Assembly (NCBI GenBank): GCA_021234155.1
Contig: JAJEKV010000006.1
Location: 11,497,317-11,561,316, forward strand
Reading direction: 5' to 3'
DNA length: 64,000 nucleotides
From: Isoetes taiwanensis
Taxonomy: Eukaryota > Streptophyta > Lycopodiopsida > Isoetales > Isoetaceae
The position numbers and the translations under genes were made by a program. Positions 9,621 through 20,183 of this stretch are shown piece after piece. Position 1 is the first letter of the stretch; every line of letters begins with the position of its first letter. Under the pieces are notes generated by a model. It was given only the letters and a program-made list of their open reading frames with translations. It did no database searches and was not told where the DNA came from.

Positions 9621-9829
9621 TACACGTCGGTCGGAGTGGCGTGTACGGCGTGGCAGGCAGTCTGTATACGATGCGGGGCCGGTATCTTTTTTGTCTTTGG
9701 GCGTCGCGATAACAACCTCCTCGACCCTCGATCGAAGGCGGGAGATGGTTGTCATTGTCTCCTGCTCAACACGTTACTTGTCCTGTGTCATGGTTTCAAT
9801 GCCCTGCGTCCCTTCATCCAATCCCACAG

Positions 9830-10499
9830 ATATGCATGCGGATGGTGTTGATACGCAGTCCCCTCTACCTAGCACAGACATGGCAACAAAACTTCTGCTG
9901 GGAGAGTACATAGATGCCATCCCCAATTACAGGACAGATGGCACTGACAAAATTGACAGGTGCACACTGAAAAGAGAAGTGCGGGCAGAGTCTCGCGCAA
10001 CAAGCATAGCTCGGCAGACATATGACAGATACTTTAGCCTAGTGGCAAGCCGTATCCGTGCTTCACCACCACCAAACTAGGCAGTTGAGGAGCACTGGAA
10101 ACAGGTTCAAGGAATGGCAGAGGGCAACAGAGCTCGAATTGCTTGCTTGGCAAAGGAAATGCAGGCCTCCGCACCCAAATTGATCAAGAGGCAGCTGGCT
10201 ACTGAAAAACAACGCTTTTCCAGCATGGAGACCCGCGTACAACATCTGGAAGATGGCCTTCGCCTAATGCACTCTGAAAGGCAGAAGGACAAGAAGAGTC
10301 TTGCTGACATGCAGGTCCGCATGGATTCCTTGTACACCGCCTCGTCTAGCTCTTCTATTACTGGAGTTGCTATGTTCAAGCACTTTGATCACGCACAACC
10401 TCTGTCCCTTTACAGACGCCCGTCTAAAAGCTTCCACATATCAGAAGCAGGCGCAGACTTCCGAGTGCAAGAAGCAAGTGCAGGCTCTTTCACCTTATA
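9830..10499 (+). CDS. Unknown coiled-coil protein ORF fragment
   Basis: The product is not recognised. A plus-strand frame runs from about 9830 (ATKLLLGEYIDAIPNY, then KREVRAESRATSIARQTYDRY, minus its last residue) to a TAG at about 10078. The same frame resumes with AVEEHWKQVQGMAEGN and a heptad-like helical segment (EKQRFSSMETRVQHLEDGL, LADMQVRMDSLYT) to a stop at 10499. The mid-frame TAG follows PPPN and is identical in the duplicate (about 47030-47690), so it is not random noise. The composition, with clean codon structure and a predicted coiled coil, suggests a real coding origin, perhaps a LINE or transposon accessory ORF or a host exon. The MITE at 10562 follows directly. Confidence 0.4.
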
Positions 10500-10561
10500 G
10501 ACAACTGTCTGAGATTGTTCAAGTGCATAAATCAAGCGCAACCTCTGCCACCTTACAGAAG

Positions 10562-10834
10562 GGTGAAAGCATGTTAGGGCCTACATAAAAAATTACCAAA
10601 AAGGTACTTTTCTGTGTACTTCTGTGCAAGTACATAATTGTATTTTAAAGTACCTAGACTACAAGAATGACTAAAAGAAATTGTGTTATGTTCAAGAGTA
10701 GTAGTACATACATGTTGTAAGGTACTTTGTGATGTCAAGAAGATGTTAAGAACTCAAATATATCATCATCTTTGACTACCCAGAGTATTTTCCAGGTAGT
10801 TTCCAAAACATGTAGGCCCTAACATGCTCTTACC
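10562..10834. mobile_element. MITE with perfect core terminal inverted repeats
   Basis: The 273-base element has terminal inverted repeats AGCATGTTAGGGCCTACAT and ATGTAGGCCCTAACATGCT (perfect over 19 bases), extending outward to GGTGAA / TCTTACC with a few mismatches. A six-base CAGAAG lies on each side (10556-10561, 10835-10840) as a possible target-site duplication. The interior is AT-rich and non-coding. The duplicate is at about 47740-48008. The superfamily is not assigned: TIR and TSD do not clearly match Tourist (TTA/TAA) or Stowaway (TA). Confidence 0.8.
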
Positions 10835-10839
10835 CAGAA

Positions 10840-12300
10840 GCTTGTCTGAAATGAAAATAAGCAATGATTTTCCCCTTTACATACGCCTATCTGCAAGGCT
10901 TCAGGATGTAACTGCTTTAATCCAAGGTGATTGGATGGTAATACACCCTCTGAATCCCGTCTTAAAATCGAGTTGCAAAAACTTCTTGTTTTCTCCTCCC
11001 AGATCTTAAGCAAATGTGTACAAACCATTGTCTTTAGAATCATCACGGAATACGCATTTCGATGACATGCATTGCTCCTAAAACTGAGCTGCAGATCAAT
11101 ATATATGAAGAAACGTATATAGTGCTGAAAAATGGAACAATGGAAACCCTTAAGCCAGCACTGAAAATATGTTGTTTTTGCTCTGAAATCCTGTCCAAAC
11201 ATCAGCAATATAGAATATCTTTGAAATAACTCTGAGAGAGCTTTCCAAAGATATAAATTTAAATCCATACAATGCGAGCGCCATTCAAAGGCCCCTGATT
11301 CTAAAAGCCTATGTGCATTCTCCTCACTAGAGCGAGAGAGAGGAGAGCGTGATGAAAACATGGATTCATCATTTTTCCCATGCCCTTGATACAAAAGGAC
11401 ATCAGCGAGAGGCTAGCTGAAAAAAGTAGAAGAATGCGATAGCTTTTGAACTAAGATCGCTTATTCCACAAAGTTTTCCAATGTAATATCCCTCTTTGTG
11501 GCATAAGACTATCTTTTGGTTCTAGGAAAAACTTATGAACAATAAATCAAATTCTTACTTTACCTTTCATCATTGAGGAATGTATCGAAGCTTCGCTTTG
11601 TCCACGAATGTGAATTCGGATAGCACCAACACAATCATAAAAATATTCGGCTTGCATATTTCATATCACGAGATCCTACATAAGATACAGTGCGTTGTTT
11701 TACCTAAAATAGGGCAAGATATTGGCGCATAACAGAATAGAGAGCAAAAAACAGCGATAGAAAATATGGATCCATCATTTTTTTTCCCATGCCCTTGATA
11801 CAAAAGGACATCAACGAGAGGTTAGTTGAAAAGTAGAAGAATGTGATAGCTTTTGAACTAAGAAAACCCTTGTTCCACAAAAGTGTTCCAATGTAATATC
11901 CTGCTTTGTGGCATAAGGCTACACCGGTTTTAGGAAAAACTTATCAACAATAAATCAAATTCTTACTTTACCTTTCATCAATGAGGAATGTAGAAAGCTT
12001 CTACTTTGTCCATGAATGTGAATCGGATAGCACCAACACAATCATAAAAATATTCTGCTTGCATATTTCATGTGCAGATCTATCCTACGCAAGATACCTA
12101 GTGCGTTGTTTTAACTAAAAGGAATAGCTTTTCTCTGACAAATTCTGCTTGCTTTGGCAGAGAGACGTTTAAACGGGCAGAAGAATGAAGCAAGAACTGA
12201 AAGACTTAAAAATACTGGAAACAAAATTTGTAGTTGTGCATCTTCAACACATAAAGCTTCCACCTTATAAGGCTGTTCTACTCTTCTACGCCCTTATGGG
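10840..12300. repeat. Non-coding region with a ~400-base tandem duplication
   Basis: Two units of about 400 bases start at 11354 (GAAAACATGGATTCATC) and 11760 (GAAAATATGGATCCATC). Each contains CATGCCCTTGATACAAAAGG (20 bases) and ends near a TGCGTTGTTTTA block. The upstream part (11210-11290) resembles one unit of the 196-base repeat at 14500. A 191-codon minus-strand ORF here (11394-10819) is broken in the duplicate and has no recognisable features. Confidence 0.7.
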
Positions 12301-12636
12301 CTAAGTCTCGGAAGGCCTCACCAAGCATCAAGCCATGGTGCCATCAAATCCATGATCTCCGATCTGTCTACACTGATCTGCACCAACTACCACAGATTCC
12401 AGCTCAAAATCATAGCACATAGATCCAAGCAGTCTTCCATAGACGTTAATAACATCTTCCCTTGATTTTTCTGACTGGGGTCCTCTCATAGTACCAATGT
12501 CCAATGCTTTTGCCAGAAGTTCCTGTCCCAATGTCCAATGCTTTTGCCGGAAGTTCCTGTCTGTGAAGCAGCAAACACAACCTGGCACTGTACCCAAGGG
12601 ATCTGTATAAATGCGTTCAAGGACCTTTCTCTGCAT
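12300..12636 (-). CDS. Unknown minus-strand ORF fragment
   Basis: About 102 codons, including LAKALDIGTMRGPQSEKSRE, NVYGRLLGSMCYDF and ADQCRQIGDHGFDGTMAWC. Soluble composition, no family recognised. The duplicate (49752-49483) keeps the C-terminal half. An internal 35-base tandem duplication (12497-12561, repeated TGTCCAATGCTTTTGCC) is present in both copies. It may be a host exon captured between transposons. Low confidence that it is functional. Confidence 0.3.
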
Positions 12637-13029
12637 TAAAAGCAGTCTAGAGCTTTTAAAACATAGAGAAGGTCCAAGCTACAATTATTCAAGCTGAAAA
12701 GACAAGAAAGTCAGGGTCAGGCCGAGGCCTGCCGGGTATGGAAGCATTACTTATAGAATCCAAAGATTGACCTACATCTACTAGAGGCTTCTCCGCCTTC
12801 AGCACGGTACATCATCTTACTGTCATATCTATGCCATCATCTCGGTACATCATCTAAGACCTCGATTATGGCCCCAATCCACACAACCCTAAAAATAATG
12901 GGAGGATATTCACACCCACCACAAAAGAAGCCTCCACCATAGGATTTGCCCCTTTTTCTAAAATCAGCGGCTAACAAAAGGGTGCACTCTAGAAATACTA
13001 TTTAGTACACCTAGATGAATCGGCCACCA

Positions 13030-14480
13030 AATCATATGAAAACCTTAGAAAAAGTTTTGGATATCGACTGTTGCTTGGGCACGTGCCCAATACATTCCCT
13101 CATCTGTTGTTGCAACATTGTTTAATATGTGTATGCGGGGTAGAAAGCACTGTTTGCTCCTCTTTGATTGAAGTGCCAAGAATACCTTTTTGTTTCTCAG
13201 CATAAGCTTTAGCAATAATCTTATAAACTCTTGGCAATAAAGTGATCGGCCTCCACTTAGAGATATTAGGGCTCCTTAACCTTAGGAGTGAGGGCAATTA
13301 AACCAGATGTTCAAAACTTTATCAATTGGTGGGGTGCAGAGCTCACGATATGCTTGCCGGACTAGAGTTGATGACCATTCCATGAAGCCTTAAAAACTCA
13401 AGCGGAATGCCATCCATACATGGACATTTGTCGTTAGCCATCATTTCTACAGCATTGAAGATTGTCAAGGGTGAGAGGAAGCTCCATCTCTTGTTCTTTG
13501 CGTTGGAGAAATAATAGGTTGGAGCTTGGAAAGAGCGATGCTCCGGCTTCCTCCTAGAAAGGTAGAGTCTTTTCTTGAAAAAAAGTGAGCAAAGTGTTAC
13601 GATAGAAAAGTTTTAAAATTTGGTTTGAATCGAGTCATAGCGACCATCGGATAATTGAATAGAGGATAGAGCTGATCTTTGGCGTTTCAAGCGAGTAGCT
13701 CAAAAGAACATTTTGGAACACCTATAGCCTTCTTTCAACCAAGCCAAGCGATTTGACCTTGTCTTGTGTCATGCTAACGACTTCAAGATCCACGAATTTC
13801 CGGACAAGCTAAGCCTCTTGTGCGTGCATGCTACCAGAGATCCTAATACATTTCCAATTGACATACTTACGCAGAAATTAACTCTCTTTCATGAGTAACT
13901 GTTCCCAGACCCATTGTTTTGCAAAAGCTTTACTTGGATGCAAGGGCTGAAATCAAAAGTTCTCATAGCACTATCGGGGAAGGTGGGGAAAGCCATGCCG
14001 CTGGCAGTGCGAAGAAAGTCTCGATCTTTTAAATAGCGAGAAATTGAGCTTGAACCGGACACGCTAGCGAGCGTCTTTGGTATCTCCGAGACCAAATATT
14101 TTGAGGGGTTATGATCGGAACTTTGTTTGCAAGAGGCAATTGTTGCGATACAACCACAGTTGTATTTGTTGAGCAAACATATTTGCATAGCACCTATCAT
14201 GCCTTGCCGCTGCACTTGCTGTCCCCTCGCACCATTGCACCATGTGAAGCTTGCATCACTGCCACCTCTAAGCCCAGGCTCCATAAAGCCCTGGTCCCAC
14301 TTGCTCCTTCTCAAAACCGAGGAAAGCTGTCTCTCGCCTTGTCCCAGGGCGATCATCGGGCATTTCCACCATATTAAAGTCTCTAACAACAACCAAGCAA
14401 CCTGTTCCAAGAGGAGGTTCCTTGTGAGGAAGTTCATCATCGAGAATCTCACGGAGGAGGAGAACCTTAGTAGAGCTATC
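13030..14480 (-). pseudogene. L1-type LINE fragment: endonuclease remnant and N-terminal RT
   Basis: Running 14480 to 13030 on the minus strand. Near 14400 WLLL.. with DFNMVEMPDD in a shifted frame recalls the GDFN motif of the apurinic-like endonuclease. Near 13440-13100 is RT domain 0-2 text; in the better duplicate it reads NDKCPCMDGIPVEFFKASW, then LIALTPKVKEPRNISKWRPI, then GFLPGRHILNNV. This matches plant L1 retrotransposons (P.DGF..EF, I.LIPK...P....FRPISL, F..GR.I.DN). The RT palm with F/YADD is missing: the element is cut just after the R.I.DN region. It is interrupted and inactive, and is 5' to the tandem repeat at 14500. Confidence 0.8.
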
Positions 14481-14499
14481 ACAGAGAAATAGATATGAA

Positions 14500-15110
14500 C
14501 GAAAATGTAATATGAACTACAAAGTGGTGGTGCAGGCTGTAAATCTGTGTTTTTGCTATGGAAACATCATTCAAACACATGGAAATCATATACCTTGAGG
14601 AAAGATCTACGAGGAGCTTTCCAACGTGATAAATTTCGGTTGAAGCGGAGTTAAAATTAAGCCAAATACAATAAAAAATATATGGACAATACCACACGAG
14701 CACTTGAGGGTTTTTTGTGCCCTCGATTTGCAGCCAGAAAATTTGAGTTTTTGCTGAGGAAATATTATAAAAAACATATAAAATTACATACCAATAGGAA
14801 GAAATCTGAGATGACTTTCCAAGCAATAAATTTCAGCTGAAACGGAGTTCTTGATCTCCAGATATGATCAAAAGTGTTTGTGCAGCACCACCAGCACTTC
14901 AGGGTTTTTTGAGGCCCCCAATTTGAAGCCCGAAAATCGTGTTTCTGATGTAAAATAATTAGTGAAATATATGCAAATCACATACTGATAGAAAGAACTC
15001 TGAGATGGCTTTCCAATGCAACAAATTTTGGCTGAAACGGACTTTCAGATCTCCAGTTATGATTGAAAACGTGTGACCAGCTTTCAGAGCGCATAAGAAC
15101 CAGGGGGAGG
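14500..15110. repeat. Tandem repeat, ~196-base unit, three copies
   Basis: Recurring core GCTTTCCAA..AATTTC.GCTGAA.CGGA starts at 14616, 14814 and 15008 (spacings 198 and 194). Each unit has a GTTTTTGCT or similar start, then ACATACCAATAG-like sequence before the core, and a GATCTCCAGATATGAT-like tail. A related unit occurs alone near 11239. It abuts the start of the plus-strand LINE. Confidence 0.8.
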
Positions 15111-15114
15111 ATCT

Positions 15115-17570
15115 ACTGTGGTGGACTATGTGCTGGTGCCTGAGCAGGATGTGCATGTCGTCAAGCACTTCCAGGTGAGAATAGCTAATAGGGATGAAGA
15201 GATCAACTCAGACCACTTACCACTTTACTTGAAGTTGGCTTGGCAGGTTGTGCGAACCCTCGGTGCAACAACTCCTCACATGCCTCAACTGCGATTGGAT
15301 TATGAACATGCAGGGGCTTATGCCCAGATGCTTATAGATGACCTAGCAGAAATTTTGCAACATCCTACACTAGAGAGCAGGAGGCGGTCGGTGGTGATGT
15401 CTTGGCCCCCGTAGTAGAGATGCTTTGGGATAAGCGCTGCGATGGACCTCCGGGAACAAAACCTTCCCGCGTAATCAATGGTTTGATCACGAGTGCAAGG
15501 AACACAAGCGGGCTCCGCCAAGTCACCCAGACCCTTTACGCCCACATGCGGTCGGGATAATGCTACGTCTTTCTTAAACTAAAAGCGAGGTACATTGCAA
15601 GCATCAAAGGGAATGTTTTACCCTCACGGAGCGTCACCCGGGACCTACGGCAAAGGGTTCTTAAGCCGGTACAACCCACGGGGAATATCACTCTGGCGAT
15701 GGAGGCAATACTTTACCTTGGCTTCTATCGATATGCGGCATTGCCCTTGCAAGAAGGCCCGATCTTTGGAAATCGCGATTCGGACGTGGAACAAGGCTTA
15801 CGGCCGTATTACCAATGGGAAAGCCCCGGAGTTTGGATGGTATCGCGGCCGGAATTGCTTAAGGAAGGGGCCGCCCTAATACGGTCTTGTGACGCCTTGT
15901 TCAATAAGGCATTACGGGGAAGGCTTTCATTTGCGGTGGACCAATAAGCGAGTTGTTCCCACCTATAAGGCGGGTGACCCCACGCCCATCCAATTCTTAG
16001 AACAATCATAGTCGATTCGGTGTTTGCAAAAAAACGCTTCTTTGGGATTCTCGGCGGCGGTTGGCTTGATTGGCGGCGGCGTAGAGGTGCAGGCCCTCAC
16101 CCAGGCGGGGATTGAACCCCGACACTCAACCATTGACCACATCTTCCGTTGTGAATTCTAGTTGAAGACGGCGGGGAACCGCTGCGGGATTTATATTGTT
16201 GCTTTGTGGATTTTTCGAAGGCGTTGACAGCGTCTTGGCAGGAAAAACTATGGGCAAGATTGCGGCGGTGGGGGTTCATGTAGATTTCTGCGAGAATCGA
16301 TTAATGCGAGGGCTATATGAAGATGCTGGTCGGTTGTGGTGGTAGACAAGCGAACCATTTGATAGTAGTATCGGGGTTGCGTCGGGGGATGCCCCCTCTC
16401 CCCAACATTATTTGGGCTTTACATTGACCAATTGGAGAGGCTTGGCGATAATGGGGGGCGATGGGCTTCGCCTTCTCTACCGGATCATCATCCCGGTTAA
16501 TATATCTTCGATGATGTGGACCTCTAGCTTACAACCAGCGGACATGCTGCGACATCTCAATGCTCTAGACACGATACGCCCAGCGGCCCGATATCTTGGC
16601 GTCAACCCGGCCAAGACTAAGGTGGTTTTCATATCATCTTCACATCGGTAGGATCCCCTCCTTGATTCTTGAGGCGGGGAATGTGGAAGTAGCATCCACA
16701 TACAAATATTTGGGAGTGAAGTTTCCTTCTACTATGCACTGGGACACATCCATACGGCTACGAGTGATAGTGGGCTGGAAGACACTATATGCAATGCTAA
16801 ACAATAGTCATAGAGCGGAGTTGTATGATTGGACCCATCAGTCACACATGTTCAATGTCTTAGTGGAGCACTGTCCTTTTATCTGAGGGTTGAAGTATGG
16901 GGCCCAGTAGTATCCTAAGCTACTTAAAATGACTTGGGCGGGTGGAGAAAGCCTTCTTAGTATGAGCACTAGGGGTGAAGTCCACAGTCTCATATCAAAT
17001 TCTACTGCAGGAGACATGATTCTTGCCTCTTCAGAGGGCGCCTTGATCGCCACATTGTCTATTTTCAGAAGGTGGTCAATATAGGCGATGCTCATCTCCT
17101 AAACTAGCTTATATCATGGCAATAGGGCATTGGCGCTCTCAAGGCTGTTGGAGGGAAAAAAGCTCAATGGTTGGCTAGATGGAATGTGCGGGGAGCGTGG
17201 TGTACATACATGTGCAAGCAGGCGAATGACATAGCTTGAGGGCAATATCTAGGCGCTTGCTTCCTCAACAAGCTTTGGGATGCCAATGCCCTTGAACATG
17301 TCAAGACATCACACTACCGCACCACATAAATCCCACATTTGGGCAAGGGCCCTGGCGCTACCCCTCGTACCCACTTGCCCATGAAAAGCAGCGGACTCAT
17401 TGCCTCCATTAAAGCGCGGAGGCACATCATCTTCAATTGGGCCCAGGCGGATGGATTGGTGAGCCACGCCGGGGCAGGCTTTGTCAATGTTGCCAAATAG
17501 GAGTCATTGAGGATGAATCTCATACCCTTCAAAGTTGCCCTGCATATGATCAAATCCGGGCCACTATCTT
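15115..17570 (+). pseudogene. Second LINE (non-L1-like): endonuclease tail, RT, C-terminal zinc finger; 5'-truncated
   Basis: Begins within the endonuclease domain: VDYVLVPEQDVHVVKHF then INSDHLPLYLKLAW, the SDH motif containing the catalytic His. RT follows with PSNYRTI-like sequence, STIDHIF, a DF.KAFD segment, GCPLSPTLFGL-like sequence, and the palm YADD (corrupted at 16499 but intact as YADDV in the duplicate at 53648). After VNxAKTKVVF and YKYLGVKFPS comes a C-terminal C-x2-C..H..C zinc-knuckle segment, best seen at 54382-54840. Plant L1 elements usually lack this exact finger and FGL palm text, so another LINE clade is likely. Many indels; the first ~850 bases of an element are missing. 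Confidence 0.85.
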
Positions 17571-17579
17571 GAGTTAGTG

Positions 17580-18567
17580 GGGCTGGCGGCCGCTACATGT
17601 GACATTGAGCACACGGCATCCGTGCAGGTCTTTGGGATAACCAGCCCGAGTTATGGACATGCGAGATCGGCTATGTCTCGGGCACACACCGGCATGTATA
17701 TATACATTTATTTCATGATGATGTATACTTATGCGGTTTGGCGACATTCTTATTGCGCCGCGTTTTCCCTCGAAAACCCTTGGCGGGGGTTTTCTTGGGG
17801 CCGGTAAATAGGAAGAGGCAGCGGTACCACCTACCAATTTAGATACAACCGCGGTTGATGAACATGATCTAGAAGCTGGCAAACTAGGGTTTGCCATGGT
17901 ATTAAAATCTAAAATGCCCCAATCGGCCCAACTTGGTGAACAAAAGTATAAAATATATACACACCAATGGAAAGGTTACATCACCAACTTTGCTACGCCT
18001 TTGATGTAAGATAACGGTCTAAAAAACCAAGACCAACAAACTCTATAGAACAAATATAATTGTAATGCTCCCAAAATATTCTCATTCGTTCTGGCGCATA
18101 TACCCCTAGAAAACCATGATGCCCCATGATGTATTTGTCATATGTAATATATCCATGTAGGATGTCTACGTAGGAACAATTTTAAAGTTTCCAAGGAGTA
18201 TTAAACAATAACCCATTAACCCACTTTAGGTTAGATATCATAGCATTATAAAAAATCTTGACCATGCATTAAGAGCTTCCATAAAAAGCTCCAACTGAAG
18301 GAAGCAAGAGCTTTTTGCTTTTTTCTTTTGTGGAGACCTTTTGTAGAGCCTTTTTCTTTTATGACAATTTGAAGGGTCCAATTCACCACTTTCCATTTTT
18401 TAAGCCTTCATAATGCAATAGTTCTATGCCATCATAGAACCATCATTCTTGGAAAGATGACATATCATTGGCCTATTTTTAACAGGCTTTTTCCTTTTCT
18501 CTATTGCTTTTCTATATATTGCCATGGTCTTTCAGTTCATTTCTATCGGCCTTTTCTTGGAGCGTTC
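17580..18567. other. LINE 3' region and gene-free spacer
   Basis: Contains TATATATACATTTATTT (17697) as a possible LINE 3' end, then about 600 bases of AT-rich unique-looking DNA that is nearly identical in the duplicate (55080-55750). One difference is at 18224: a single TTAGATATCATAG here versus three palindromic units at 55389-55430. No gene seen. Confidence 0.5.
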
Positions 18568-20178
18568 TGTGACGCTCCCTACTAAATATACGGCTCCCAG
18601 CCGTACACTCGTAGAAATCCCCATCAGGTCCTCAGGCCTTGCAGACCCCTCAGTCTATCCGCTCTGGGATCTCCATAGTGCTTGAGGCGGGGGGTTCTGA
18701 AAGGTGTCTTGGCGCCCTTCCCCTATGGGCTCCTATCGCGAGGAGCATAAACATCGTCGAGAACTAACAACAATACATCACACTACCTCCAAAGGGTAGC
18801 TCATCCACATATCCATAGGTGCAAAAGAACATAATCATATGCCATAAAACAGCAGAGAGCTCCTACAGGTGTCTCCAGACACATAAGGAAGTAGGATTTG
18901 GATAGGCCTCAAGATAGAGCGGAGACCGAGTCATAACAATGGCGGGGCTGGCTATAGACAATGGCTAGGGTTGACCACTCCATCCGCCCCTCACATTGCA
19001 TGCTGCGGATGGCCTAGATCAAAAGGCGTGGCATGACTCTAACCTTCGGATCCCCAATCCCATGGCATCACCCAGCCGGGACTACTCGAGGTTGCATCTC
19101 CACGGGTCGATGAGGTAGGAAGGGTTGCATCTCCCCTTCGGGTCTAGAGGCTCCACGAGTGACTGAAGAATGTCGTGACGACACGATTAGGTGCCGTGAA
19201 CCCCCAAAACAAGAGCCAAAGTGACACTTGCAACTCTTGAGAGGCGGCACCATTGCCTCGGGGGGTGTCCGGACCCATGCTCGGCCCTGCGCGGTGCAGA
19301 CCATAAGCCTAGCCACTATGGGATCCCAAGTAGCCCCCTTTCGGCGGGGATCCTCCCTCCATCTTGCCTCTAGCCCGTTGTGTAGTCTTTGAGTCACATC
19401 ATAGCTTCCATAGCGGTGGGTTTCTATACCGCAGGCGCATCTAATAGGAACTAAAGGGATCTACAGGAGCATACTACATATGGCCCTAGGTCTCTACCCC
19501 CTTCCCAATCCAAGAGGAGCAAACATGATCAACCAACATCCCATAACATCATATCATGATAATCATAATAAGAACATCTTAACCTAATCACACATATCTA
19601 ACTAGCGGTTAGGGTTCCTTGATTAGGGTTCAAGATGTTCAACAAAAATTCTAGGGTGGCTCTACTCTAGACATGAAATACTAACCCATGCGGGTGCTAA
19701 CTTCGGATGTACTAACATGAACTCTACTCAACCTACCTCCGTGAGCGCTTCCTCCCCATCCTGGCGTCTCCATGCTCCTTGGCGTCGATTGAAGGTGGCT
19801 CCCTCAGCGATCACACACACCTTCAGGTACAGCGCTCGAGGCTAGGCTATGGCGAGCGATGCTCGAAATGGGGTTTCAGCAGCGTGGAGGGAGTGTTTAG
19901 GTGCTAGAGTGGGGAAAAGGGTCTAGGGTTGGGGTTTGAGCCAATATAGGTGTGGGTCCCATGGGATGCTGCGTGGCACCACTAGGACAAGGCCGTATGG
20001 CGGTTGCCCAATAAGATAAGGCCATGTGGAAATGGGGCTTATCCTAAGGTTATCTAAGTTAAACAATTACTTAGATGTGCACCTGCCACTTTCTAAGGCA
20101 TACAAGACTACCTAGGTAGACTTGTATGGTGTGAGTCGAGGAATAAGCGTGTTTATGGTGTATATTCCGGGGCGTCTA
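18568..20178. mobile_element. Solo LTR
   Basis: Starts TGTGACGCTCCC and ends CGTC(A)CA, seen as CGTCTA here and CGTCACA in the duplicate at 57399-57405. Length 1611 bases, no internal coding. Flanks CGTTC (18563-18567) and CGTTC (20179-20183) could be a 5-base target-site duplication, but the duplicate has a CTG-containing variant at the left flank, so the match may be spurious. Shares family blocks with the LTR at 8180. Solo LTRs arise by recombination between the two LTRs of an element. Confidence 0.7.
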
Positions 20179-20183
20179 CGTTC

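Noticed and set aside
10819-11394. 191-codon minus-strand ORF, one of the longest in the window
   Set aside because: Broken in the duplicate at 48000-48500, aromatic-rich shadow-like composition, overlaps the MITE end and repeat-like DNA; no motif.
19068-19397. 109-codon minus-strand ORF
   Set aside because: Inside the solo LTR; not kept in the duplicate.
18563-20183. CGTTC as a proven target-site duplication of the solo LTR
   Set aside because: The left flank differs in the duplicate (CTGCTTC), a CTG-containing stretch prone to error, so it is recorded only as possible.
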